The translations under genes were made by a program, and so were the position numbers. Shown in pieces: positions 17,257-26,506 of a stretch of 64,000 nucleotides of DNA; within the stretch, counting starts at the first letter, position 1; the number at the start of each line of letters is the position of its first letter. Below the pieces are notes generated by a model. The model was not told where the DNA came from. It made no database searches and saw only the letters and a program-made list of their open reading frames with translations. Where the stretch lies: NCBI RefSeq assembly GCF_003027925.1, contig NZ_PYPS01000003.1, positions 62,001 through 126,000 on the forward strand, given 5' to 3'. Source of the DNA: Micromonospora sp. RP3T. Lineage in GTDB: Bacteria > Actinomycetota > Actinomycetes > Mycobacteriales > Micromonosporaceae.

Positions 17257-17940
17257 CTAGCCACCAGACGTCGGCAGTGAATGCTGGTCGAGCTGCTTGA
17301 CCGCGTCGACGATGTCGGGAAAAGCGTCAATGAAGGCATCGACGTAGCGGGGATCGAAGTCCGCCGCTTGCCGGACCCCGCTCTGCAGGCAGCCGACGAA
17401 ATGCATGCCGGCTCCCCCGGCGGCTAGCGCGTCACCCGGCGAATCCCCGACGTAGACGCACTGCCCGGGTGGAATGTCAGTCGCTGCCAGCAACTCATCG
17501 AAGGCGCGCGGATCCGGTTTGCGGAAAAGCGTGTTGCCGGCGTGGTAGATGCCACTGACCCGCTCGGCCAGGACATGATCCGGTGCCAGCATGTGCCGAA
17601 CCTCGTCCTCGGTCCGCGAGGTCAACAGGAACACCGACCGGCCGGCCATCACGAATTCGTCCAACGCGCGAAGGTTCTCAGGGGGGATCAGATCCAGACG
17701 GCCGTCTGCGATGTACCCTTCCAGGGCGCCCTGATAGAGCGCCGAGAACTGGGCCAGGTCCAGGCCGGGTGAACGTCGGGGCATGGCGTCCAGCAGTGGC
17801 TCGCCCCAGGTGGACAGATGCACCTCCCGTTGTATGGGGGGCCGGCCCATCTCTGCCAGGACTTCGTTCTCCAATGCGAACGAGGCGGCCTGAGTGAGGC
17901 ACAGGGTGTCGTCGACGTCCACAATCACAGCGCGAATCAC
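17257..17940 (-). CDS. HAD-superfamily hydrolase
   Basis: A 227-residue haloacid dehalogenase-type phosphatase starting with GTG at 17940. Motif I is VDVDDTLC (nucleophile Asp), motif II is LLTSRT, motif III includes RKPDPRAF and motif IV is VGDSPGD. The C1-type helical cap lies between residues 20 and 90. It is probably a phosphoglycolate-phosphatase-like enzyme for a small phosphate ester. It is convergent with the Trm112-like gene and separate from the preceding operon by strand-run gap, though a role as its phosphatase is possible. Confidence 0.85.
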   Translation of the reverse strand: MIRAVIVDVDDTLCLTQAASFALENEVLAEMGRPPIQREVHLSTWGEPLLDAMPRRSPGLDLAQFSALYQGALEGYIADGRLDLIPPENLRALDEFVMAGRSVFLLTSRTEDEVRHMLAPDHVLAERVSGIYHAGNTLFRKPDPRAFDELLAATDIPPGQCVYVGDSPGDALAAGGAGMHFVGCLQSGVRQAADFDPRYVDAFIDAFPDIVDAVKQLDQHSLPTSGG

Positions 17941-18261
17941 GAGCCAAGCCTAACGGCCCCGGCGGTCGCACGCCCTCTTCGGGAAGGGGAGTTTCGCGGT
18001 CCGTCTACCGCGTCAGAACGGTGGCGAGCCGGGCTCCTGCGGCACTACCCACTCGGCTGGCCTGCGCCACTCGGACCAGCACGGATAAAGGGTGGGGCGG
18101 GGCGCTGCGCGAAATCGGCTGGGATGAGTTCTCGGGTCGTCCAGCTCCGGAGGGCTCGCAAACGCTGCAGTGATGTCCGGGCCGGCAGGACGTCAGCGGC
18201 GCAGGAGTGTCAGCGTCCGACAGTCGTCGCCGTCCTCACCGGGGTCGGTTTCGGACACGGG
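17941..18261. other. Intergenic stretch before the first B12 riboswitch
   Basis: About 320 bases without a supportable gene. It should contain the start signals of the HAD gene (minus strand) and of the riboswitch-bluB transcript (plus strand). I could not pick a convincing promoter hexamer pair. Confidence 0.4.
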
Positions 18262-18440
18262 TATTGTGCCGAGCGGCACGAACTGTTGCGAGGTGCCCCA
18301 CCCGGTGGTGGGGAGAATCGGGAAGCCGGTGTGACTCCGGCACGGGCCCGCCGCGGTGACCAGGGAGCTGCCGCCCACGCGCACCTGTGCGCAGTCACTG
18401 GCCGAACCGGCTGGGAAGGCGGGCGGACGGGCGTTGATCT
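18262..18440 (+). promoter_or_regulatory. Cobalamin riboswitch upstream of bluB
   Basis: The core follows the B12 aptamer pattern: GGGAAGCCGGTGTGACTCCG, then CACGGGCCCGCC-GCGGTGA, an AGTCACTGG-like segment and, near 18410-18426, a GGGAAGGCGGGCGG stretch in the position of the 3' box. A 7-bp hairpin at 18296-18313 (CCCCACC-CGGT-GGTGGGG) fits the variable peripheral stem. Boundaries are approximate. Binding of adenosylcobalamin is expected to reduce expression of bluB. Confidence 0.85.
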
Positions 18441-18470
18441 GGGAGTCCGAAGACCGGCCTCGCGTCATCG

Positions 18471-18488
18471 GCCCCACCCGGGTGGGGC
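18471..18488 (+). promoter_or_regulatory. Palindromic hairpin in the bluB leader
   Basis: GCCCCACCCGGGTGGGGC is a perfect palindrome between the aptamer and the bluB ribosome site. It can fold as an 8-bp stem with a 2-base loop, or 7 bp with a CCGG loop. No U-tract follows, so it is more likely a translational platform element or weak terminator than a classic intrinsic terminator. Its GGTGGGG half could instead pair with CCCCACC at 18296-18302 in the aptamer. Confidence 0.5.
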
Positions 18489-18511
18489 ATGAGCGCAGCG
18501 GGAGCCTGCCC

Positions 18512-19153
18512 ATGATCAGCGACATCTACGACGTGATCCACCGTCGCCGTGACGTCCGTGGCCAGTTCAGTGGCGAACCCCTCGCCCCTGGCGTACTCGA
18601 TCGCGTCCTCGCGGCGGCGCACGCCGCACCCAGTGTCGGGCTGTCCCAGCCCTGGGACTTCATCGTGATCCGTGACCGGGGCCTGCGTGAAGCGTTCCAT
18701 CGGCATGTCCGTGCCGAGCGCGACACGTTCGCCGCCACCCTCGGCGTCCCGGACGCTCGACGATTCTCCGGCATCAAGATCGACGGCATCCTGGAGTCGA
18801 CACTGTCGATCGTGGTGACCTACGACCCCGACCGTGGCGGCCCGGCGGTCCTGGGTCGCCACGCCATCTCCGACACCGGCCTGTACTCGACCTGTCTGGC
18901 CATCCAGAACCTCTGGCTGGCCGCCACCGCCGAAGACCTCGGCCTCGGCTGGGTGTCGTTCTATCGCGAGCAGTTCCTCCAGCGGTTGCTCGCCACTCCG
19001 GCCGGCATCCGACCCGTCGCCTGGCTCTGCCTCGGCCCTGTCACCCACCTCGAAGCGGTGCCCGATCTCGAACGACACGGCTGGCGCCACCGCCGCCCCC
19101 TGTCCGCGGCGATCCACCACGACCGCTGGAACCCCGCATCCGCCACGAGGTGA
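18512..19153 (+). CDS. bluB: 5,6-dimethylbenzimidazole synthase
   Basis: A 213-residue BluB protein of the nitroreductase fold; it fragments FMNH2 with oxygen to make 5,6-dimethylbenzimidazole, the lower ligand of B12. The ATG at 18512 follows GGGAG. Features: HRRRDVRGQF near the N-terminus, AHAAPSVGLSQPWDF, the DGILESTLSIVVTYDP segment and DTGLYSTCLAIQNLWLAA. Placement behind its own cobalamin riboswitch and beside the corrin operon fits. Confidence 0.93.
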   Translation: MISDIYDVIHRRRDVRGQFSGEPLAPGVLDRVLAAAHAAPSVGLSQPWDFIVIRDRGLREAFHRHVRAERDTFAATLGVPDARRFSGIKIDGILESTLSIVVTYDPDRGGPAVLGRHAISDTGLYSTCLAIQNLWLAATAEDLGLGWVSFYREQFLQRLLATPAGIRPVAWLCLGPVTHLEAVPDLERHGWRHRRPLSAAIHHDRWNPASATR

Positions 19154-19339
19154 CGTCGTTGCCGCGCAGCAGGGGCGGTGCCGGACCGCCCCTGCTCGCG
19201 CTACCTGATCGCTCTCGGTCGGCGGCCTGTCCGGGCGGTGCGATCGAGACGGCCCGGCGGAGCGCTGGTCCGGAGTGTCGTGGCCCCGGCGGGCAGCGGG
19301 GGCGCTGATCGACCTGTCTCGATGGTCCGGGCAACGGTT

Positions 19340-19545
19340 GCCCGTGGTGGAGTGCCGTTGACCGCAGGTCGTGAGGTGTGGCAGCATTCGCGGCCTGACG
19401 GCAGTGAAGGAAGCCGGTGCGATTCCGGCGCGGTCCCGCCACTGTCACCGGGGAGTGATCCCCCCTTGCGAGTCACGACCGTGCGTGCGCGGTTGGAAGG
19501 CCGGGGGTGAGCGTTGATCCGGGAGCCAGGATACTTCGGCCGTCG
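19340..19545 (+). promoter_or_regulatory. Cobalamin riboswitch upstream of the cobN operon
   Basis: A second clear B12 aptamer: GGAAGCCGGTGCGATTCCGG, CGGTCCCGCCACTGT, a CGGGGAGTGATCCCC stem, GAGTCACGACC and the B12-box-like AGCCAGGATACTTCGGCC near 19524. Boundaries are approximate. It lies about 330 bases before the cobN start, leaving a long leader with a small ORF and alternative hairpins, consistent with translational control of the 17-kb operon. Confidence 0.9.
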
Positions 19546-19582
19546 GACGTACCCCAGGGCGTGGACACCCGAGGAGGACCCG

Positions 19583-19747
19583 ATGACGCACGGAATCTCT
19601 TCCATCGACGAGCATCGTCATGAACTGCGCGGTGGACGCTCCGCCGCACCCGTTGCCTGCCATGCCGCCGGTCGTGCCGGCGTGCCCCGTGCCGGCGCAC
19701 CCGGGATCGTGGATCCCCTCGGCCGGGGCGCGTGCCGCCAGCGCTGA
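19583..19747 (+). CDS. Possible 54-residue leader ORF
   Basis: An ATG at 19583 follows the strong ribosome site GAGGAGG and opens a 54-codon frame beginning MTHGISSIDEHRHEL. Third-position G/C is clearly lower than in the flanking genes and the latter half is Ala/Gly/Arg-rich, so it may not be a conserved protein. It lies between the riboswitch and cobN. It could be a regulatory leader peptide or the real target of riboswitch control. I know no family for it. Confidence 0.25.
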   Translation: MTHGISSIDEHRHELRGGRSAAPVACHAAGRAGVPRAGAPGIVDPLGRGACRQR

Positions 19748-19825
19748 CCGCTCGCCGGCCCGCGTCCCGGTGAGTCGCGCCGCGGGTCGCCGCATCCGCT
19801 GACGCCGCTCCCATCCCGCTTCGCC

Positions 19826-19865
19826 CCGGTCGCCTTCGCGCGACCGGAGGCGTCACTCTCCGGAG
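19826..19865 (+). promoter_or_regulatory. Mutually exclusive hairpins at the cobN ribosome site
   Basis: CCGGTCGC (19826-19833) pairs with GCGACCGG (19840-19847) as a perfect 8-bp stem. The 3' strand overlaps CCGGAG (19844-19849), which can instead pair with CTCCGG (19858-19863). The latter covers the GGAG ribosome site six bases before the cobN GTG. The two folds exclude each other, as expected for an anti-sequestor/sequestor switch. Folding has not been computed. Confidence 0.5.
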
Positions 19866-19871
19866 TTTCCC

Positions 19872-22800
19872 GTGCGCATCCTGTTGCTGTCCACTGCCGA
19901 CACCGACCTGCTGGCCGCCCGCGCCAGCGACGCCGACTACCGGCTCGCCAACCCCGCGCGGGTCGCCGCCGACGCGGTGCCCGCGCTCGTCGACGGCGTC
20001 GACCTCGCCGTCGTACGCCTGCTCGGCGGCCGGCAGACGTGGCCGGACGGGCTGGCCGCCGTGCTGGCCAGCGGCGTCCCCACGGTGGTGCTCGGCGGTG
20101 AGGCGCTGCCCGACGCGGAGCTGATGGCGGTCTCCACAGTGCCGTCCGGTGTGGTCACCGCGGCGCTCGCGTACCTGGTCGAGGGCGGCCCGGCGAACCT
20201 GGGCCGGCTGGCCCGGTTCCTGTCCGACCGGGTGCTGCTCACCGGCGAGGGCTTCGCCCCGCCCGCGCCCACCCCGGCCTACGGCGTGCACGGCGATCCG
20301 GAGATCGTCCCCGGCCGGCCCACCGTGGGGATCGTCTTCTACCGCGCGCACGCGCTCGCCGGCAACACCGGCTTCGTCGACGTGCTCGCCGACGCGGTAC
20401 GGACCGCCGGCGGGAACCCGCTGCCGATCTTCTGCGGCTCGCTGCGCGGGTTGACCACCGGCGCCGGTCCGCTCGGACTCTTCGGCCGGTGCGACGCGCT
20501 GCTGGTCACCGTGCTCGCCGCCGGCGGAGCGGTGGCCGCTGACGCCTCCGGTGGCGGCGACGAGGACGCCTGGGACGTCGGCGCCCTCGCGGCGCTGGAC
20601 GTGCCGGTCATCCAGGCCCTCTGCCTCACCAGCACCCGCGAGCAGTGGGCGGGCAGCGACGCCGGACTGTCCCCGCTGGACGCCGCCATGCAGGTGGCCA
20701 TCCCCGAGTTCGACGGCCGGATCATCACCGTGCCGTTCTCGTTCAAGCGGATCGACGCCGACGGGCTCTCGGTCTACGCCGCCGACCCCGACCGGGCCGC
20801 CCGGGTGGCCGGCATCGCGGTCCGCCACGCCCGGCTACGACACGTGCCCGCCACCGACAAGCGCGTCGCGGTGGTGCTCAGCTCGTACCCGACCAAGCAT
20901 TCCCGGGTCGGCAACGCGGTCGGCCTGGACACCCCGGCCTCCGCCGTCCGGCTGTTCGCGGCGATGGCCGACGCCGGCTACCACCTGGGCGACGCCCCGC
21001 CACCCGACGACGGCGACGCCCTGATCCATGCGTTGATCGCCGCGGGCGGCCACGACGTGGAGTGGCTCACCCCGGAGCAGCAGCGCGCCGCCGAGGCCCG
21101 GATACCGGGGCGCACGTACCGGCGGTGGTTCGACGAGCTGCCCGCCGCGCTGCGCGAGCGGATGCGGGAGCACTGGGGCGAGCCACCCGGCGAGCTGTAC
21201 ACCGAGGGTGGGGACATCGTCCTGGCCGGGCTGCGCTTCGGCAACGTGGTGCTGCTGATCCAGCCGCCGCGCGGCTTCGGGGAGAACCCGATCGCCATCT
21301 ACCACGACCCGGACCTGCCGCCCAGCCACCACTACCTGGCCGCGTACCGCTGGCTCGGCGCGCCGGTCGCCGACGGTGGGTTCGGCGCGGACGCCGTGGT
21401 GCACCTGGGCAAGCACGGCACCCTGGAATGGCTGCCCGGCAAGGGCCTCGGCCTGGCGGCCGACTGCGCCCCCGACGCGGTGCTGGGCGACCTGCCGCTG
21501 GTCTATCCGTTCATCGTCAACGATCCCGGTGAGGGCACCCAGGCCAAACGGCGTGCCCACGCTGTCGTGGTCGACCACCTGGTGCCGCCGATGGCCCGCG
21601 CCGAGACCTACGGAGACCTGGCCAGACTGGAGCAACTGCTCGACGAGTACGCCACCGTGCAGGCCCTCGACCCGGCCAAGGCGCCGACCGTGCGGGCGCA
21701 GATCTGGGACCTGGTCCGCGCCGCCGAACTGCACCACGACCTGCACACCGAGGCGATGCCCGCCGCCGACGACTTCGACGACTTCGTGCTGCACCTCGAC
21801 GGCTACCTCTGTGAGGTCAAGGACGTGCAGATCCGCGACGGGCTGCACGTCCTCGCCGCCGCCCCCACCGGCGAACCGCGGGTCAACCTGGTCCTCGCGG
21901 TGCTACGCGCCCCACAGGTCTGGGGCGGCACCCGTGCCCTGCCCGGCCTGCGGCAGGCCCTCGCCGGCGCGTACGGTCTCGACGAGCAGGAGCTGCTCGC
22001 GTCGCCGGGGCGGCGGATGGCCCTGCCGGCCGCGCTGACCGAGGTCGTCGACGGGCCGTCGGTCACCGCCGCCGACGCCGTCGACCTGATCGAGGCGCTG
22101 GCGCGCCGGCTGGTGGTCGGCATGGAGACCCTCGGCTGGGACGCCGACGCGGTCGAGGCGGTGGTCACGGAGGTGACCGGCCGGGCCGTCCCGGACGCCG
22201 CCGCGGTGCTCCGCTTCGCCGCCACCGAGGTGGTACCCCGCCTGGCGCGGACCACCGACGAGCTGACCAACACCCTCGGCGCCCTGGACGGCCGGTTCGT
22301 GCCGCCCGGCCCGTCCGGCTCGCCCACCCGAGGGCTGGTCAACGTGCTGCCCACCGGTCGCAACTTCTACTCCGTCGATCCCAAGGCCATTCCCAGCCGC
22401 AACGCCTGGGACGTCGGCACGGCGCTGGCCGACTCGCTGCTCGCGCGGTACCTCGCCGACACCGGCGCGTACCCCCGGTCGGTGGGGTTGTCCGTCTGGG
22501 GCACCAGCGCCATGCGGACCCAGGGCGACGACATCGCCGAGGTGCTGGCCCTGCTCGGCTGCCGACCCGTGTGGGACGACCGGTCGCGGCGGGTCACCGG
22601 TGTCGAGGTGGTGCCGACCGTGGAACTGGGCCGGCCCCGCGTCGACGTCACGGTCCGCATCTCCGGGTTCTTCCGCGACGCGTTCCCGCACGTGGTGGCG
22701 CTGCTCGACGACGCCGTCCGGCGGGTGGCCGCGCTGGACGAGCCGGACACGGAGAACTTCGTCCGCGCGCACGTCGCCGCCGACCTGGCCGAGCACGGCG

Positions 22801-23540
22801 ACGAGCGGCGGGCCACCGCCCGGATCTTCGGCTCCAAACCGGGCGCGTACGGCGCGGGACTGCTGCCGCTGATCGACGCCCGCACCTGGCGCAGTGACGC
22901 CGATCTCGCCGAGGTGTACGCGGTCTGGGGTGGCTACGCCTACGGCCGTGGTCTCGACGGGCGGGAGGCGCGGGCCGACATGGAACGCTCGTTCGCCCGG
23001 ATCGCGGTGGCCGTGAAGAACCAGGACACCCGCGAGCACGACATCGTCGACTCCGACGACTACTTCCAGTACCACGGCGGGATGGTGGCGACGGTCCGCC
23101 ACCTGACCGGCGCCTCGCCGGAGGCGTACGTGGGCGACTCGGCGATGCCGCACGACGTGCGCACCCGGACGCTGGGCGAGGAGACCCGGCGGGTGTTCCG
23201 GGCCCGGGTGGTCAACCCGAAGTGGATCGCCGCCATGCGCCGGCACGGCTACAAGGGCGCGTTCGAGCTGGCCGCCACCGTGGACTACCTGTTCGGCTAC
23301 GACGCCACCGCCGGGGTGGTCGACGACTGGATGTACGAGCACCTGGCCGCCGCCTACGTCTTCGACGACACCACCCGTGACTTCCTGGAGCGGTCCAACC
23401 CGTGGGCGTTGCGCGGCATCACCGAGCGGCTGCTGGAGGCCGCCGACCGGGGGCTGTGGGCCGAACCGGAGCCGGCGACCCTGGACCGGCTCCGCGACAC
23501 GTACCTCGCCAGCGAGGGTGACCTGGAGGAACGCGCATGA
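19872..23540 (+). CDS. cobN: Cobaltochelatase subunit CobN
   Basis: A 1222-residue CobN/BchH-type large chelatase subunit, start GTG at 19872. It binds the corrinoid (hydrogenobyrinic acid a,c-diamide in the aerobic route) and inserts Co2+ with an ATP-driven I/D partner. Recognisable blocks are [54 protein letters not shown], and the C-terminal [17 protein letters not shown] and [15 protein letters not shown]. Length is normal for the family (about 1200-1300). Its stop overlaps the next start by four bases. It is the first structural gene of the riboswitch-controlled operon. Confidence 0.95.
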   Translation: MRILLLSTADTDLLAARASDADYRLANPARVAADAVPALVDGVDLAVVRLLGGRQTWPDGLAAVLASGVPTVVLGGEALPDAELMAVSTVPSGVVTAALAYLVEGGPANLGRLARFLSDRVLLTGEGFAPPAPTPAYGVHGDPEIVPGRPTVGIVFYRAHALAGNTGFVDVLADAVRTAGGNPLPIFCGSLRGLTTGAGPLGLFGRCDALLVTVLAAGGAVAADASGGGDEDAWDVGALAALDVPVIQALCLTSTREQWAGSDAGLSPLDAAMQVAIPEFDGRIITVPFSFKRIDADGLSVYAADPDRAARVAGIAVRHARLRHVPATDKRVAVVLSSYPTKHSRVGNAVGLDTPASAVRLFAAMADAGYHLGDAPPPDDGDALIHALIAAGGHDVEWLTPEQQRAAEARIPGRTYRRWFDELPAALRERMREHWGEPPGELYTEGGDIVLAGLRFGNVVLLIQPPRGFGENPIAIYHDPDLPPSHHYLAAYRWLGAPVADGGFGADAVVHLGKHGTLEWLPGKGLGLAADCAPDAVLGDLPLVYPFIVNDPGEGTQAKRRAHAVVVDHLVPPMARAETYGDLARLEQLLDEYATVQALDPAKAPTVRAQIWDLVRAAELHHDLHTEAMPAADDFDDFVLHLDGYLCEVKDVQIRDGLHVLAAAPTGEPRVNLVLAVLRAPQVWGGTRALPGLRQALAGAYGLDEQELLASPGRRMALPAALTEVVDGPSVTAADAVDLIEALARRLVVGMETLGWDADAVEAVVTEVTGRAVPDAAAVLRFAATEVVPRLARTTDELTNTLGALDGRFVPPGPSGSPTRGLVNVLPTGRNFYSVDPKAIPSRNAWDVGTALADSLLARYLADTGAYPRSVGLSVWGTSAMRTQGDDIAEVLALLGCRPVWDDRSRRVTGVEVVPTVELGRPRVDVTVRISGFFRDAFPHVVALLDDAVRRVAALDEPDTENFVRAHVAADLAEHGDERRATARIFGSKPGAYGAGLLPLIDARTWRSDADLAEVYAVWGGYAYGRGLDGREARADMERSFARIAVAVKNQDTREHDIVDSDDYFQYHGGMVATVRHLTGASPEAYVGDSAMPHDVRTRTLGEETRRVFRARVVNPKWIAAMRRHGYKGAFELAATVDYLFGYDATAGVVDDWMYEHLAAAYVFDDTTRDFLERSNPWALRGITERLLEAADRGLWAEPEPATLDRLRDTYLASEGDLEERA

Positions 23541-25834
23541 GCACCTACCCGTTCAGCGCTGTGCTCGGCATGGCCGACATGCGGCTGGCGCTGCTGCTCA
23601 ACGCCGTCTCCCCGGCGATCGGCGGGGTGCTGGTGCGGGGCGAGAAGGGCACCGCCAAGTCCACCGCCGTACGGGCCCTCGCCACACTGCTGCCGCCGGT
23701 GCGGCGGCTGGCGGGCTGCCGGTTCGGGTGCGATCCGGCCGCGCCGGACCCGGCCTGCCCGGACGGTCCGCACCCCGCCGGCGCCGCCGCCGAGACCGCT
23801 CCGGCCCGGCTGGTCGAGCTGCCGGTCGGCGCCGCCGAGGACCGGGTGGTCGGCTCGCTGGACCTGGAGCGGGCCCTCGGCGAGGGGGTACGCGCCTTCG
23901 AACCGGGCCTGCTGGCCGCCGCGCACCGTGGCGTGCTCTACGTCGACGAGGTGAACCTGCTGCACGACCATCTGGTCGACCTGCTGCTCGACGCCGCCGC
24001 GATGGGTCGCAACCACGTCGAGCGGGAGGGCGTCTCGGTCAGCCACGCCGCCCGGTTCCTGCTGGTCGGCACGATGAACCCGGAGGAGGGTGAGCTGCGC
24101 CCGCAGCTCCTCGACCGGTTCGGGCTCACCGTCGAGGTGGGCGCCAGCCGGGACCCGGCGGTCCGCGTCGAGGTGGTCCGTCGCCGGTTGGCCGCCGACG
24201 CCGACCCGGCCGGCTTCGCCGCCCGCTGGGCCGAGGCCGACGCGCGGACCGCCCGACAGGTGGCCGTCGCGCGGCAGCGGCTCGCCCGGGTGCGACTGCC
24301 GGATTCCTCGCTGCGCCAGATCGCCGAGGTCTGCGCGTCGTTCGACGTGGACGGGATGCGCGCCGACATCGTCACCGCCCGTACCGCGATGGCGCACGCC
24401 GCCTGGCACGGGCGGGACCGGGTGACCGTCGACGACGTGCGGGTGGCCGCCCGGCTGGCCCTGCCGCACCGGCGTCGCCGCGACCCGTTCGACACTCCCG
24501 GCCTGGACGACAAGCGCCTCGACGAGGCGTTGCAGCGCGCCCAGGACGAGCACCCCGACGACCCGGACGACGGCGGCCCCGACGGCGACGGCCCGCGGGG
24601 CGGCGGTCCGGGCGGTTCCGGCGGTCCGGGCGGTTCCGGCGGTCCGGGCGGTCCCGGCGGTCCGGGCGGTTCCGGCGGTCCGGGCGGTCCCGGTGGGGCG
24701 GCGGGGGACGGTCCCGGCTTCGGCGGGGGCGGCCCGGACGGGCGCGGCGGAGACCCGGCGGCCGGGGACGGTCGTGGTCCCGACGGGGCCGGCCCGGGGC
24801 GGCACGGTTCCGGCGGGCGCGAGACCGTCGACGCCGAGCGTCGTGGACCCGACGCCGACCGGGGCGGACCCGACGGAGAGCCGTCCGCCGGGGACGGGTC
24901 GCACGGTCCCGCCGGACGGCCGGCGGACGGCCGGCCCGGGTGGGCCGAGGGCGGCGGGCCCGGCGACGGCGACGTCGACGACCAGCGTCGTGGTCGGCCG
25001 CGTCCGGGCGACGCCGCCGCCGGTCAGCCGGTGGCCGTACCCCGGGGTGGGCTGACGGCGCGGCTGCTCACCGCGCCCGGGGTGGGGGACGGGGTGCCCG
25101 GTCGGCGGTCCCGCGCCCGCACCGGGCGGGGCCGCACCACGGGCGCCCGGGTGCCGGCCGGTCGGGTGGCCGCGCTGCACCTGCCGGCCACGGTCCGCGC
25201 GGGCGCGCCGCACCAGGCGGCCCGGGGTCGGCTCACCGGCCCACTGCGGCTGCGCCCGGACGACGTGCGCGAGGCGGTCCGCGAGGGACGCGAGGGCAAC
25301 CTGGTGCTGTTCGTGGTGGACGCCAGCGGGTCGATGGGCGCCCGCGAGCGGATGACGGCGGTCAAGGACGCCGTGCTCGCCCTGCTCACCGACGCGTACC
25401 AGCGGCGGGACAAGGTGGCGGTGATCGCCTTCCGGGGTGACCGGGCACGCACCCTGCTGCCGGCCACCTCGTCGGTGCTGACCGCCTCGATCCGGCTGGC
25501 CGAGATGTCCACCGGTGGGCGTACCCCGCTGGCCGAGGGCCTGCTCGCCGCGGCCGACCTGCTGCGCCGGGAACGGCTGCGCGACCCGAGGCGCCGCCCG
25601 CTGGTGCTGGTCGTCACCGACGGTCGGGCCACCGCGGGCCGGTGCCCGCTGGAGCGGGCGGCCACGGCGGCGACGATGCTCGCCGCCACCGGCGTCCCCT
25701 GCGTGGTCGTCGACTGCGAGTCGGGTCCGGTCCGCCTGCGCCTGGCCCACCGCCTGGCCACCCAGCTCGACGCCCCCTGCCACCCGTTGCACGCGGTCAC
25801 CCGGCCGCCCGCCCGCGGCCCTGCCCGTGCGTAG
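23537..25834 (+). CDS. ChlI-ChlD fused chelatase ATPase / VWA subunit
   Basis: A 765-residue protein joining an AAA+ ChlI/BchI-like ATPase (about 1-330) to a C-terminal von Willebrand A domain (about 575-750). Walker A is GEKGTAKST, Walker B is LYVDEVNLL, and the MIDAS motif is DASGSMG. Between them, about residues 340-530, lies a Gly/Pro/Asp/Arg-rich low-complexity linker encoded by tandem repeats. In many actinobacteria such a fused protein replaces CobS and CobT as the partner of CobN (family knowledge). The ATG overlaps the cobN stop (ATGA). The final TAG is followed by a 60-base gap with a GAGGAG ribosome site. Confidence 0.9.
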   Translation: MSTYPFSAVLGMADMRLALLLNAVSPAIGGVLVRGEKGTAKSTAVRALATLLPPVRRLAGCRFGCDPAAPDPACPDGPHPAGAAAETAPARLVELPVGAAEDRVVGSLDLERALGEGVRAFEPGLLAAAHRGVLYVDEVNLLHDHLVDLLLDAAAMGRNHVEREGVSVSHAARFLLVGTMNPEEGELRPQLLDRFGLTVEVGASRDPAVRVEVVRRRLAADADPAGFAARWAEADARTARQVAVARQRLARVRLPDSSLRQIAEVCASFDVDGMRADIVTARTAMAHAAWHGRDRVTVDDVRVAARLALPHRRRRDPFDTPGLDDKRLDEALQRAQDEHPDDPDDGGPDGDGPRGGGPGGSGGPGGSGGPGGPGGPGGSGGPGGPGGAAGDGPGFGGGGPDGRGGDPAAGDGRGPDGAGPGRHGSGGRETVDAERRGPDADRGGPDGEPSAGDGSHGPAGRPADGRPGWAEGGGPGDGDVDDQRRGRPRPGDAAAGQPVAVPRGGLTARLLTAPGVGDGVPGRRSRARTGRGRTTGARVPAGRVAALHLPATVRAGAPHQAARGRLTGPLRLRPDDVREAVREGREGNLVLFVVDASGSMGARERMTAVKDAVLALLTDAYQRRDKVAVIAFRGDRARTLLPATSSVLTASIRLAEMSTGGRTPLAEGLLAAADLLRRERLRDPRRRPLVLVVTDGRATAGRCPLERAATAATMLAATGVPCVVVDCESGPVRLRLAHRLATQLDAPCHPLHAVTRPPARGPARA
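24602..24692 (+). repeat. Tandem GGPGGS-coding repeats
   Basis: About five copies of an 18-base unit, each made of two similar 9-mers (GGCGGTCCG and GGCGGTTCC-like), encode [12 protein letters not shown] in the chelatase linker. Unit number is likely variable between strains through slippage (inference). Confidence 0.8.
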
Positions 25835-25894
25835 CGGACGACGCGCGCCCATGACCGACCGTCCGACCGGAGTGCCGACGAGGAGAGATCGCTG

Positions 25895-26506
25895 ATGCCA
25901 CAGGGGAAGCCGAGCACGGTGCCCGACGACGGGCTGACCACCCGGCAGCGGCGGCACCGGCCACTGCTCATCGTCCACACCGGACAGATGAAGGGGAAGT
26001 CGACGGCCGCGTTCGGGTTGGCGCTGCGGGCCTGGACCGCCGGCCTGCCGATCGGGGTGTTCCAGTTCGTCAAGAGCGCCAAGTGGCGGGTGGGGGAGGA
26101 GAACGCCTTCCGGGCGCTCGGCGAGGTGCACGAGCGCACCGGTCAGGGCTCATCCGTGGCCTGGCACAAGATGGGCGAGGGCTGGTCCTGGATCCAGCGC
26201 GACGGTACGGCCGACCACGCCGCCGACGCGCTGGAGGGCTGGCGGCAGATCCAGCGCGACCTGGCCGCCGAGCGGTACGGGCTGTACGTGCTGGACGAGT
26301 TCACCTACCCGATGAAGTGGGGCTGGGTGGACGTCGACGAGGTGGTCGCCACACTCGCCGACCGGCCCGGTTTCCAGCACGTGGTGATCACCGGACGGGA
26401 CGCCGACCCCCGGCTGGTGGAGGCGGCCGACCTGGTCGCCGAACTGACGAAGGTCAAGCACCCGATGGACGCCGGTCAGAAGGGCCAGAAGGGTATCGAG
26501 TGGTGA
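25895..26506 (+). CDS. cobO: Corrinoid adenosyltransferase
   Basis: A 203-residue CobO/BtuR-type ATP:cob(I)alamin adenosyltransferase, ATG at 25895 behind GAGGAGAG. The P-loop variant HTGQMKGKSTAAFG near residue 35 is diagnostic, followed by WRVGEENAFRAL and LYVLDEFTYPMKWGWVD. It attaches the 5'-deoxyadenosyl group of ATP to cobalt, giving the coenzyme form that both the class II RNR and the riboswitches use. It overlaps cbiA by four bases. Confidence 0.94.
   Translation: MPQGKPSTVPDDGLTTRQRRHRPLLIVHTGQMKGKSTAAFGLALRAWTAGLPIGVFQFVKSAKWRVGEENAFRALGEVHERTGQGSSVAWHKMGEGWSWIQRDGTADHAADALEGWRQIQRDLAAERYGLYVLDEFTYPMKWGWVDVDEVVATLADRPGFQHVVITGRDADPRLVEAADLVAELTKVKHPMDAGQKGQKGIEW

Noticed and set aside
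24602..24692. Short tandem repeats considered as a CRISPR-like array
   Set aside because: Units are 9/18 bases, contiguous, without spacers and in frame inside a coding linker.
23354..26131. 925-codon minus-strand frame opposite the chelatase gene
   Set aside because: Composition is Arg/Gly/Pro/Val low complexity and the plus strand carries intact Walker and MIDAS motifs; shadow frame.
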